A DNA stretch of 21,027 nt from an uncultured Lachnospiraceae bacterium (GCA_945834545.1 CAMAHO010000016.1:1-21027), one strand, 5' to 3'; positions 1 through 6,873 are shown, counted from the stretch's first letter. Notes: generated from the letters alone by a model not told the origin. Numbers and translations are program-made.

Positions 1-5
1 GCGGT

Positions 6-35
6 TTGACAGGATAAAGAGATTTCGCCTATAAT
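6..35 (+). promoter_or_regulatory. Sigma-A promoter of the two-component operon
   Basis: A perfect -35 hexamer TTGACA lies at 6-11 and a perfect -10 TATAAT at 30-35, separated by 18 bp. Transcription would start near 42, giving a leader of about 25 nt before the response-regulator ATG at 68, with a good ribosome site AAGGAG at 57-62. Such a consensus promoter suggests vigorous vegetative transcription of the regulator-kinase pair. The start site is inferred from motif match only. Confidence 0.8.
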
Positions 36-67
36 GAAAAATATCTCGAATATGCTAAGGAGAAGCC

Positions 68-760
68 ATGTACCGTATTTTACTGTGTGATGACGAAGAA
101 GACATAATCTATGCCCTGAAAATATATCTGGACAATCCGGAATACGAGTTTCTGGAAGCCCATACCGGAAGAGAGGCCTTAAAGCTTGTCAAGGAAAACA
201 CCTTGGATTTGATCCTGTTAGATGTCATGATGCCGGAGATGGACGGAATCACTGCCATGCAGGAAATTCGCAAGGGCAGCAACGTTCCCATTATCCTGCT
301 TACAGCCAAAAGTGAGGACCTGGATAAGATTGTAGGCCTAAATTCCGGAGCGGATGACTATATTACCAAGCCCTTCAATCCCATGGAGGTGGCTGCCAGA
401 GTCCGCTCCCAGCTAAGAAGGTATACCAGTCTGGGGGGTAGCTCCTTCCAAAGTCATGTGTTTAACAATGGGGGGATTCTCATGGATGACGATAAGAAAG
501 AGGTCACCATTGACGGAGAACCGGTAAATCTGACACATACCGAATATGAGATTTTGAAGCTGTTTCTGCAAAATCCGGGGAAGGTTTACTCACCGGCGGA
601 TATCTATCAGGCAGTGTGGCAGGAGAGCGCTATCGGAAGTGAAGGCACCGTGGCGGTACATATCAGGCATTTGCGGGAAAAGGTGGAAATCAATCCGGCG
701 GAACCCAGATATTTAAAGGTTGTCTGGGGACAGGGATACCGCATGGACAGAGTATCGTGA
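68..760 (+). CDS. OmpR/PhoB-family response regulator
   Basis: This 230-residue protein is a cytoplasmic DNA-binding response regulator. The N-terminal receiver domain (about residues 2-115) has the acidic pair D8/D9, the phospho-acceptor D52 in LLDVMMPEMDG, T79 and K101 (the ITKPF motif). The C-terminal winged helix (about 130-228) carries the family pattern LTHTEYEILKLF, then VAVHIRHLREK and WGQGYRM. Length is normal for the family. The ATG is supported by AAGGAG 5 nt upstream. The partner kinase starts 68 bp downstream and is almost certainly co-transcribed; it would phosphorylate D52. The target genes cannot be read from the sequence, and the closeness to spoIIIA does not show a sporulation role because a terminator separates them. 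Confidence 0.95.
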   Translation: MYRILLCDDEEDIIYALKIYLDNPEYEFLEAHTGREALKLVKENTLDLILLDVMMPEMDGITAMQEIRKGSNVPIILLTAKSEDLDKIVGLNSGADDYITKPFNPMEVAARVRSQLRRYTSLGGSSFQSHVFNNGGILMDDDKKEVTIDGEPVNLTHTEYEILKLFLQNPGKVYSPADIYQAVWQESAIGSEGTVAVHIRHLREKVEINPAEPRYLKVVWGQGYRMDRVS

Positions 761-828
761 GACGGAGCGGGATAGGCTGCGCCTAAGCTGCCTAGAGGGT
801 TGATAAGAGGAAGAGAAAGGAAAAGGGT

Positions 829-2820
829 ATGGTAGAAAAGAAAGAGAAGAGACGATTTAGGACAGCCCGGATTTTGGCAAAGACGGTATTGCCAATCCTC
901 ATCATGGCAACTGTTTTGCTGGGCTATAGTACCACCTTTTTGATAGAAGAGGGACTGATTGAAAAATCCCGTATGGAAGAAAGCATCGGAGAAGAGGGGG
1001 AACAGATGGCGAAGAAGCTTCTGTACACTTATTTGACCCAGGGACCCCGGGAAGCAATCCTGATGTGCGATTCTACCTATGTCCATTTTGCAATTTACAG
1101 TGTTTACAGCAAGCAGCGCCTCTGCGGTAATATGAACTCCGGTTTGGAGGAGACTGCAGTACGCTTTACCTTTTGCGATGAGGATTTGGAGGAATATGGA
1201 GAGGTATCCGGGGTTACCGCATACAGTATTCTGATGTATCTTGATCCCACAGGGCTGTTACAGGAGGCTCCCCAGGATTGGATCAGAACCTATAAGCAAT
1301 GGTTGATGCACAATTATCTCCTGGTGATGCTGTTGACCGGTATTAGCTTCCTGGTAAGCCTGGGCTGTATCTGGTTTCTGGTACAGACAAAACAGATCTC
1401 CTCAGAGAAACAGCAAGGGCTTTTGTACAGAACGCCTTTGGATCTGCTGACAGCCCTTATAGGCTGTGCAATCTATCTGCTGGCTGTGCCGGGCTATGAA
1501 AGGATTACCGCTTACCTATGGGAGGAATATCAGTACTGGATAGAGAACCAATACTTAGGCTGGTATCAAGGGACAATCTGCTTTGTGATAGCCGGCTTGT
1601 ATCTGCTCCATTTGATTCCCCGATTGAGACTGGAGAAGTGGTATCGCCAGACCTTAGTTTACGCTTTGTTTTCCCGGCTTAGAAAGCTTTATCGGTTTTT
1701 CAAAGAGCTGCTTGAAAATCTGCCGCTAGTATGGAAAACGGGATTGCTTCTATTTGCAGCAACCCTGGGAGAGTTTCTGCTGTTGTGGTTTTGCCTGCCG
1801 GAAACCTTTGCAGACGGCTACCTTAAGCCCACCTGGATAACAACCACCAGTAACAGTGCGGTCTACCGGTGGACGGAAGGATTTACGATTCATTACCAAA
1901 GCCTCTGGATATGGCTGGCATGGATTCTCTATAAGGTAGTTTCCGTTCCCGGCATTCTGTATCTGGTGCTCGTTTTTAAGAAACTGCATCAGGCTGCCAG
2001 AGAGCTTGCCGGAGGGAACCTGTCCTATCAGATTAAGGTGGGACACATGCCAAAGCTGTTTGCAGGCTTTAGCAGGGATTTGAATGCCATATCCGACAGC
2101 ATTTCCCTGGCAGTGGACGAGAGACTAAAGAGTGAGAGACTCAAAACCGAGCTGATTACCAATGTGTCCCACGACATCAAGACGCCGCTGACCTCCATCA
2201 TCAACTTTGCCGATTTGATTGCAAAGGAGGAGACGGAGAATCCCAATATCGGGGAGTATGCTTCCCATCTGTACAAGCAGTCCGTGCGGTTGAAAAAGCT
2301 CCTGGAGGATTTGATGGAAGCCTCCAAGGCCTCCACCGGTAATTTGGAGGTACATTCACAGGCCTGTGATGTCCGGGTGCTTTTGAACCAGTGCGTGGGC
2401 GAATATGAGGAGAGATTAAATGCCAAGGATATGGACCTGATTATCCGGGAGAGTCAGGAGGAGCTTACGGTCTGGGCTGACCCCAAGATGCTGTGGCGTG
2501 TCTTTGACAATCTGATGAACAATATTTTAAAATACGCCCAGGAGAATACCCGGGTCTATCTCACCACAGAGAGGCTGGAGGATGAGGTGCTGTTCACCTT
2601 TAAGAATATCTCCAAGTATCCCTTGGATGTGACGGCACAAGACTTGACGGAGCGCTTTGTCCGTGGGGATTTGTCCCGCCATACGGAAGGAAACGGCTTA
2701 GGCCTGTCCATTGCAAAGAGTCTGATGGAGCTGCAGGGAGGAAGTCTGGAGCTTGTGATTGACGGAGATTTGTTTAAAGCGATTCTACATCTCAGGATGA
2801 TAATTGAAAAGACGGTTTAG
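829..2820 (+). CDS. Membrane sensor histidine kinase (HAMP/HisKA/HATPase) with multi-span sensor region
   Basis: A 663-residue transmembrane histidine kinase, partner of the upstream regulator. Hydrophobic segments near residues 17-38, 162-185, 204-222, 248-264, 302-322 and 358-383 suggest about six spans, far more than the usual two. An extracytoplasmic domain of about 120 residues (40-160, with cysteines 80, 99 and 116) lies between the first two. A HAMP-like linker (RELAGGNLSYQI, about 391-402) precedes the dimerisation helix with catalytic H448 in NVSHDIKTPLTS. The ATPase domain shows the N box (FDNLMNNILKYA, about 559-570) and the G box GNGLGLSIAKSL (621-632). All catalytic motifs are intact. 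The start is supported by AAAGGA 7 nt upstream. The signal sensed is unknown. Confidence 0.93.
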   Translation: MVEKKEKRRFRTARILAKTVLPILIMATVLLGYSTTFLIEEGLIEKSRMEESIGEEGEQMAKKLLYTYLTQGPREAILMCDSTYVHFAIYSVYSKQRLCGNMNSGLEETAVRFTFCDEDLEEYGEVSGVTAYSILMYLDPTGLLQEAPQDWIRTYKQWLMHNYLLVMLLTGISFLVSLGCIWFLVQTKQISSEKQQGLLYRTPLDLLTALIGCAIYLLAVPGYERITAYLWEEYQYWIENQYLGWYQGTICFVIAGLYLLHLIPRLRLEKWYRQTLVYALFSRLRKLYRFFKELLENLPLVWKTGLLLFAATLGEFLLLWFCLPETFADGYLKPTWITTTSNSAVYRWTEGFTIHYQSLWIWLAWILYKVVSVPGILYLVLVFKKLHQAARELAGGNLSYQIKVGHMPKLFAGFSRDLNAISDSISLAVDERLKSERLKTELITNVSHDIKTPLTSIINFADLIAKEETENPNIGEYASHLYKQSVRLKKLLEDLMEASKASTGNLEVHSQACDVRVLLNQCVGEYEERLNAKDMDLIIRESQEELTVWADPKMLWRVFDNLMNNILKYAQENTRVYLTTERLEDEVLFTFKNISKYPLDVTAQDLTERFVRGDLSRHTEGNGLGLSIAKSLMELQGGSLELVIDGDLFKAILHLRMIIEKTV

Positions 2821-2856
2821 GAGAGGGAAGGTAAGTGTATAGAGAAAGCATTAGAC

Positions 2857-2888
2857 AGCACTCAGGCAGAAATGCCTGGGTGCTTTTT
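2857..2888 (+). terminator. Rho-independent terminator after the two-component operon
   Basis: AGCACTCAGGCA (2857-2868) pairs with TGCCTGGGTGCT (2873-2884) over 12 bp with a single G-U wobble. A GAAA tetraloop closes the stem, and a T-run (2884-2888) follows. This is a strong intrinsic terminator and separates the kinase gene from the spoIIIA promoter just downstream. Confidence 0.92.
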
Positions 2889-2897
2889 ATGCAATGG

Positions 2898-2925
2898 GAA
2901 TAATTGGAGGTTTGTCTCATATACT
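2898..2925 (+). promoter_or_regulatory. Putative sigma-E promoter of spoIIIA
   Basis: GAATAAT (2898-2904) and CATATACT (2918-2925) are 13 bp apart. This resembles the B. subtilis mother-cell sigma-E consensus (KMATATT, 13-15 bp, CATACAMT), with one mismatch in each element. It sits just after the terminator and about 25 bp before the spoIIIAA ATG, where the known sigma-E promoter of the B. subtilis operon lies. The assignment is from motif and position; no transcript data were used. Confidence 0.65.
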
Positions 2926-2949
2926 TAGGTAAGGACAAGGGGGGATGGT

Positions 2950-4059
2950 ATGACTGCATTTGCACAGATTCTGACAGCAGCGGATGGAAGCTTCTGGCAT
3001 CCCACCATAGAGCGTCTGGAGAAGGTGTGGGAAATCCGGGTAAAAAGGGATATGCCTGTTATCCTACAGACAAGCTATGGCGAGATGTTCCTGGATGATA
3101 AAGGGGACTGGACACCAAGGGCAGAGCAGGCCGGCTGTTACGGTAGAGAACGGTTTGGGCATCTGACGGAGGTGTTGTGTAAGGATTCCGTGTATGCCTT
3201 TGAGCCCCAGCTAAGTCAAGGATATGTAACCCTGGAGGGAGGATACCGGGTTGGAGTAGCCGGGTGGCTTAGACATGATGCCCGTGGAGAACTCCAGGGT
3301 ATGAAGCAGATAGAATCCTTCAACATCCGCATCAGCCATTCAGTGGAGTATGACATTTCTGCCATTCTAAGGAGTCTGGAGGAGGTGGAAACCATTCCAA
3401 ACATCTTGTTAATATCGGCTCCGGGAGAGGGAAAGACCACCTGCCTTAGAAGTCTCATCAGAGCACTTTCCAACGGCACAGGGAAACATTCGGGGGTACG
3501 AGTGGGAGTGGTGGATGAGAGGGGAGAGTTGAATCTTGCAACCTGGAATGCCGAAGAACCCAACGCAAATGTGCAAAATGCCCGGGAAACTAAGCTCGTT
3601 ACAGACTTAGGATTACGGACAGATGTGGTGACCAATTGCAGGAAGGCTTACGGAATGCAGATGCTGATTCGATCCATGAATCCTAGGGTGATTGCGGTAG
3701 ACGAAATCGGAAGAAAAGAGGATTTTACGGCCCTGCAGGAGGCTTCCAGATGTGGAGTAGCAGTCCTTGCAACCATGCACGCAGGCAGCCTTGAGAACGT
3801 ACAAAGAAGGTTAGGAGAATGGGATGAGAAATTGGAAAACTGCTTTGGACTGGTATTCTTGTTGTCCTCTCATTGGGAGGACAGGATAGCCGGTAGAGAA
3901 AGGCAGTTTACTATAAAGGAGGTATATCGTAGTGCTTCGATTGGCGGGAGCTTGGTGCATTATGGTGGGGGCTTTGGGGATAGTGATTTCTCGGGAAAGA
4001 GAGCGAAGACAGAGGATTTGTTTTCTGGAGCAAATGGAGAAAATCGTCTCCGTGTTTGA
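2950..4059 (+). CDS. spoIIIAA: Stage III sporulation protein AA, secretion-type ATPase
   Basis: SpoIIIAA is the cytoplasmic (mother-cell) ATPase thought to energise or assemble the SpoIIIA-SpoIIQ channel; it is related to type II/IV secretion ATPases. The protein shows a Walker A APGEGKTT (157-164), the VVDERGEL stretch (188-194) and a Walker B-like PRVIAVDEIG (245-254), then LATMHAGS (273-280). The ATG follows a G-rich ribosome site just upstream. The open frame gives 369 residues, longer than the roughly 305-330 usual for the family. The last 41 or so residues, after KEVYRS, are Gly-rich and read spoIIIAB codons in another frame. The 3' end therefore overlaps spoIIIAB by 128 bp. Either the tail is a real lineage extension or a frameshift has removed the normal stop. 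Confidence 0.93.
   Translation: MTAFAQILTAADGSFWHPTIERLEKVWEIRVKRDMPVILQTSYGEMFLDDKGDWTPRAEQAGCYGRERFGHLTEVLCKDSVYAFEPQLSQGYVTLEGGYRVGVAGWLRHDARGELQGMKQIESFNIRISHSVEYDISAILRSLEEVETIPNILLISAPGEGKTTCLRSLIRALSNGTGKHSGVRVGVVDERGELNLATWNAEEPNANVQNARETKLVTDLGLRTDVVTNCRKAYGMQMLIRSMNPRVIAVDEIGRKEDFTALQEASRCGVAVLATMHAGSLENVQRRLGEWDEKLENCFGLVFLLSSHWEDRIAGRERQFTIKEVYRSASIGGSLVHYGGGFGDSDFSGKRAKTEDLFSGANGENRLRV
3915..3922 (+). promoter_or_regulatory. Ribosome binding site fixing the GTG start of spoIIIAB
   Basis: AAAGGAGG at 3915-3922 lies 9 nt before the GTG at 3932. It is a near-complete anti-SD match inside the spoIIIAA coding region, and it is why GTG 3932 is chosen as the spoIIIAB start despite the long overlap. 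Confidence 0.8.
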
Positions 4060-4450
4060 GCAGGAAGTGGGCTGTCGGCTTGCAACCCTAGAGGAGTGTG
4101 CCCGGAGCGCCGCCACACAGACCATAGAACCGTTTCATACGTCGTTGCTGGAATTGGGCACCGGAAGATATCGTAAGAAGGGTCAGAGCTTTGCAAAGGC
4201 TTTCTGTTTCGTCATGCAGGAGGGGTTACAGAGATACCCTTGGATGCAGGAGGATTTGCAGCTTTTTTGCGGGTTCTTAAGCCAGGATAGTACCCTATCC
4301 AGAGAAAGCCTCTTACTGGAAATGCAAAGGACGGAAGAACTCTTAAGAAAGAGACGACAGGATTGGGAGCGAAAGCAGGAGAACCAAAGACAACTGGAGC
4401 TTGGACTGGGGGTTCTGGGCGGACTCTTTTTGATTGTGATATTACTGTGA
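3932..4450 (+). CDS. spoIIIAB: Stage III sporulation protein AB
   Basis: SpoIIIAB is a mother-cell membrane protein of the SpoIIIA channel, compared with GspF-like secretion platform proteins. The 172-residue product has the family's usual length and layout: an N-terminal hydrophobic segment (about 3-19), a helical soluble core with acidic and glutamine-rich stretches (LEECARSAATQ; LLLEMQRTEELLRKRRQDW), and a C-terminal membrane anchor (about 155-172). Translation starts at GTG behind a strong AAAGGAGG. The first 128 bp overlap the extended spoIIIAA frame, so this stretch could be read in two frames. It is followed 13 bp later by spoIIIAC. Confidence 0.9.
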   Translation: MLRLAGAWCIMVGALGIVISRERERRQRICFLEQMEKIVSVFEQEVGCRLATLEECARSAATQTIEPFHTSLLELGTGRYRKKGQSFAKAFCFVMQEGLQRYPWMQEDLQLFCGFLSQDSTLSRESLLLEMQRTEELLRKRRQDWERKQENQRQLELGLGVLGGLFLIVILL

Positions 4451-4463
4451 GGATGGTATCTGC

Positions 4464-4658
4464 ATGGGAATAGGTTTGATTTTTAAAATAGCGGCAGTGG
4501 GAATTTTGATTACCATATTGTCCCAAATACTGAAGCACAGCGGAAGAGAGGAGCACGCCTTTTTAATCAGCTTAGCAGGACTCATCCTGGTTTTAAGCTG
4601 GATTGTTCCTTACATATATGAGCTGTTTCAGACCATAGAGACTCTGTTTTCGTTGTAG
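4464..4658 (+). CDS. spoIIIAC: Stage III sporulation protein AC
   Basis: A 64-residue, two-span membrane protein (spans about 4-24 and 33-58) matching SpoIIIAC in size, hydropathy and position between AB and AD. The charged turn LKHSGREEHA between the spans is typical of the family. SpoIIIAC belongs to the channel complex in the outer forespore membrane and is similar in style to small flagellar/type III export proteins. The ATG is preceded by GAGGATGG. No unusual features. Confidence 0.92.
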   Translation: MGIGLIFKIAAVGILITILSQILKHSGREEHAFLISLAGLILVLSWIVPYIYELFQTIETLFSL

Positions 4659-4668
4659 GAGGTTATAT

Positions 4669-5046
4669 ATGGTGAAACTGGTTTTCTTTGCAGTGGGATG
4701 TGTGATGGTAGGCATTTTCTTTCGCCAAAACAGAGCGGAATACAGCTTCCTCATTGGGCTTACCTGCAGCTTGCTGCTTTTGTTTTTCGGACTGGATAAG
4801 CTGGGGGAGATTTTTCACAGGATGGAGGAGCTTAGCCTCTATATGGGGGAAATGAAAGAGTTTTTTCCTCTGCTGTTAAAGGTATTTGGGATTACCTATC
4901 TGTGTGATTTTGCATCCAATCTGTGCAAGGACGCAGGATATCAATCCGTGTCTGCTCAGATTGAGATTCTGGGTAAAATATCCATTATGCTGGCTGGAAT
5001 GCCGGTGGTGTTTGCCGTGATTGACCAGCTCAGGCAGCTTGCGTAA
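4669..5046 (+). CDS. spoIIIAD: Stage III sporulation protein AD
   Basis: A 125-residue membrane protein of the SpoIIIA channel with about four hydrophobic segments (2-18, 26-43, 64-84 and 99-118). The central FFPLLLKVFGITYLCDFASNL region is typical of SpoIIIAD, and its fold is related to the SpoIIIAC pair. AGGAGG precedes the ATG with normal spacing, and the gene starts 10 bp after spoIIIAC ends. Length is close to that of B. subtilis SpoIIIAD (about 130 residues). The TAA stop overlaps the ribosome site of spoIIIAE, suggesting coupled translation. Confidence 0.92.
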   Translation: MVKLVFFAVGCVMVGIFFRQNRAEYSFLIGLTCSLLLLFFGLDKLGEIFHRMEELSLYMGEMKEFFPLLLKVFGITYLCDFASNLCKDAGYQSVSAQIEILGKISIMLAGMPVVFAVIDQLRQLA

Positions 5047-5057
5047 GGAGGGAGACT

Positions 5058-6110
5058 ATGGAGCAGCTTCTGGAACAGATGGATACCACCAGGTTGGAAG
5101 AGGGCTTGGGGCAATTATTTCCCGGGCTAAAGCTGCCTGTGGAGGAATGCCTGGAAAGGCTTTTGGAGGGGGACCTGGGGGGAGCGGTTTCGTCTCTTAT
5201 AAAAACCTTTTCCTATTCCATCCTGGGTGAGCTGGACAGCTTTCGGAAGTTGTTTGTATGGCTGGTCATTCTGGGAGTTTTGTCGGGACTTCTGTCTTTG
5301 TTCTCAGATTTATTTGAAAAGGTAAAGAACACCCAGTATTGCTATTATCTGGTCTTTTTGTCAACACTGGTCATCCTGTTAAGAAGCTTTTCTTTGATGT
5401 ATTGTACCGGGAAGGAGCTGGTGGAGAATATGCTGCTGTTTATGCGACTCTTATTTCCTACCTATTTTATTGTGGTACAGGCCAGTCTGGGCGTTGCCTC
5501 CGGGAAGCTGGTGTATCAGCTGGTCCTGTTAATTATTTACATAGTAGAGAAGGGCATTTGTTATATCGCGCTTCCTGCGGTGACGGTATATGTGCTTCTG
5601 GTGACTCTAAACGGTTTGTGGCCGGAGGAAAAGTGCAAATATATGATAGCCCTGTTGGAGAAGGTCCTTCGCATGGGACTGCGGGCAGGGGTCATGCTTG
5701 TAACGGGTATGGGCTTTCTGCAAAGCTTTTTAACCCCGGCCTTATGGAGGGTTGAGAGGAGTGTGCTTTTAAAGACCACATCTATGATACCCGGTGTGGG
5801 AAATGCCGTGGAGGGCGCTGCCGAATTGGTGTTAGGTTCCGCCCTAATTATAAAGAACTGTGTTGGCATTTTTTTGTTTCTGGTACTTTTAGCTATGTGC
5901 TTGGCTCCCTTATTGAGGATGGTTCTCACCATGCTTTTTATGAAAGCCGCAGCATCCTTTATGGGCTTAATTAGTGAGGGGAAGCTGGCAACATTGGTAA
6001 ATGGATTCTCGGACGCAGTCAGCTTACTGATCAGAGTGGTGGCAACAGCTCTTTTTTTATTTGTCATTGCTCTGGGCTTTATCTGTGCCATGGGAGGAGC
6101 TTCCTGCTGA
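5058..6110 (+). CDS. spoIIIAE: Stage III sporulation protein AE, polytopic membrane channel component
   Basis: SpoIIIAE is the largest integral membrane protein of the SpoIIIA complex. The 350-residue product has a soluble N-terminal head of about 60 residues. Seven or so hydrophobic segments follow (about 64-83, 95-112, 126-146, 152-185, 210-222, 267-292 and 320-346). The conserved region PGVGNAVEGAAELVLGSAL with IKN just after lies at about 245-267. A strong AAGGAGGG is 5 nt upstream of the ATG. The B. subtilis protein (about 400 residues) begins with a cleavable signal peptide; none is present here, and an in-frame stop at 5022-5024 with no upstream start rules out a longer form. Function in the channel is otherwise expected to be conserved. 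Confidence 0.93.
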   Translation: MEQLLEQMDTTRLEEGLGQLFPGLKLPVEECLERLLEGDLGGAVSSLIKTFSYSILGELDSFRKLFVWLVILGVLSGLLSLFSDLFEKVKNTQYCYYLVFLSTLVILLRSFSLMYCTGKELVENMLLFMRLLFPTYFIVVQASLGVASGKLVYQLVLLIIYIVEKGICYIALPAVTVYVLLVTLNGLWPEEKCKYMIALLEKVLRMGLRAGVMLVTGMGFLQSFLTPALWRVERSVLLKTTSMIPGVGNAVEGAAELVLGSALIIKNCVGIFLFLVLLAMCLAPLLRMVLTMLFMKAAASFMGLISEGKLATLVNGFSDAVSLLIRVVATALFLFVIALGFICAMGGASC

Positions 6111-6152
6111 TGGAACTTTATGGCAGAAAACAGGAAATGGTACGAGACCAAA

Positions 6153-6161
6153 GGGGGGAGG
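6153..6161 (+). promoter_or_regulatory. Ribosome binding site fixing the TTG start of spoIIIAF
   Basis: GGGGGGAGG (6153-6161) sits 7 nt before TTG 6169. The frame is open back to 6061, but the upstream part overlaps spoIIIAE and reads as charged and proline/glycine-rich sequence unlike SpoIIIAF. The site therefore selects TTG 6169. Confidence 0.7.
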
Positions 6162-6168
6162 TGAGGGC

Positions 6169-6357
6169 TTGAGTTTCCTGACGGACATCCTAATCATGGT
6201 GATTTGTGCTCAGGTTTTGATGGCGCTGGTAGGGCAGGGGAGCTTTGCCAAGTATCTGCGAATGTTTGTGGGATTATTGGTGCTTTGGAAGTTTACCACT
6301 GGCATTTTTGCTGTCATTTCTACATTAGAAGGAATTCTTTACAGGCTATTCTCGTAG
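6169..6357 (+). CDS. spoIIIAF: Minimal stage III sporulation protein AF (membrane part only)
   Basis: This 62-residue product begins LSFLTDILIMVICAQVLMAL and consists of two membrane spans (about 3-22 and 29-52) joined by a short GQGSFAKYLR turn. That matches the N-terminal hairpin of SpoIIIAF in order and position. B. subtilis SpoIIIAF is about 206 residues, with a soluble ring-building domain after the hairpin. Here the stop TAG comes right after the second span, and spoIIIAG starts 13 bp later, so there is no room for the missing domain in any frame. The start is TTG behind GGGGGGAGG. The family call rests mainly on synteny and topology. A degenerate or functionally reduced protein is possible. 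Confidence 0.78.
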   Translation: MSFLTDILIMVICAQVLMALVGQGSFAKYLRMFVGLLVLWKFTTGIFAVISTLEGILYRLFS

Positions 6358-6370
6358 AAGGGAGGATGTT

Positions 6371-6844
6371 ATGGAGCAGGAAAAGGGAATGCTGGAAAAG
6401 CTGTTGGGAAAGGAAGGAGGCTTTGGGAAGGAAAAGTTGGTGGTTTTTTTGCTGGTGGGGGTATTACTATTAGTGGTGGCAATTCCTCAAAAGGAGCAGA
6501 AGGAACAGGCAACCTTTTCGCAACAAAAGGCACAGGATACTGCCCCGGAGGCAGAACCCGATTATGACCAGTACAAGAAAAAGCTGGAGCAGGAGTTGGA
6601 GCAGTTCCTTAGCCAGATGGAAGGGGTGGGAAGGACAAAGGTTCTGGTGATTATGGAGCGCGGCGAGAAAGAGGTGTTGGAGGACAGAACGGTTGTGGCG
6701 AAGAAGCCACCAAAGGTGCAGGGAGTATTTGTCCTTTGCCAGGGGGCTGAGCTTGGTCAAAACAGGAGCAAGCTTACCCGGATGTTGTCCTCTATTCTGA
6801 ATCTGGAAAGTTATCAGGTGCAGCTAGGAAAAATAAGAGAGTAA
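6371..6844 (+). CDS. spoIIIAG: Stage III sporulation protein AG, short form lacking the beta-ring insert
   Basis: SpoIIIAG forms a ring in the space between mother-cell and forespore membranes. The 157-residue product has a short cytoplasmic N-terminus, one membrane span (about 22-39), a Gln/Lys/Glu-rich linker, and a C-terminal ring-building fold. The fold's two halves are seen as LEQFLSQMEGVGRTKVLVIME (residues 76-96) and KVQGVFVLCQGAEL (115-128), then the terminal helix-strand SKLTRMLSSILNLESYQVQLGKI (133-155). In B. subtilis (about 229 residues) these halves are separated by a long insertion that builds the large beta-barrel ring; only about 19 residues separate them here. The ATG follows AGGGAGG. 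Identity is well supported by motif and position. Confidence 0.9.
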   Translation: MEQEKGMLEKLLGKEGGFGKEKLVVFLLVGVLLLVVAIPQKEQKEQATFSQQKAQDTAPEAEPDYDQYKKKLEQELEQFLSQMEGVGRTKVLVIMERGEKEVLEDRTVVAKKPPKVQGVFVLCQGAELGQNRSKLTRMLSSILNLESYQVQLGKIRE

Positions 6845-6873
6845 GCATATCCAAGGGGGCACATTCATACAAT
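6845..6873 (+). promoter_or_regulatory. Putative internal sigma-E promoter upstream of spoIIIAH
   Basis: GCATATC (6845-6851) and CATACAAT (6866-6873) are 14 bp apart. Against the B. subtilis sigma-E consensus (KMATATT, 13-15 bp, CATACAMT) the -10 is perfect and the -35 has one mismatch. It lies wholly within the 58-bp gap between spoIIIAG and spoIIIAH. This would give spoIIIAH its own mother-cell expression in addition to readthrough from the first promoter. The call is by motif only. Confidence 0.7.

Noticed and set aside
773..785. Small hairpin TAGGC/GCCTA between regulator and kinase genes
   Set aside because: It has five base pairs, a three-base loop and no T-run. This is too weak to call a terminator or processing site.
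607..1086. Minus-strand open frame (159 codons) over the regulator-kinase junction
   Set aside because: It is a shadow of conserved plus-strand coding sequence, with no Shine-Dalgarno site or recognisable domain.
2904..3098. Short plus-strand frame overlapping the spoIIIA promoter and spoIIIAA
   Set aside because: It is in a different frame from spoIIIAA, overlaps the putative sigma-E promoter and has no family resemblance.
5561..6151. Long minus-strand open frame (196 codons) opposite spoIIIAE
   Set aside because: It is antisense to a well-supported membrane protein gene. It lacks a convincing ribosome site and family motif, and its composition mirrors the complementary codons.
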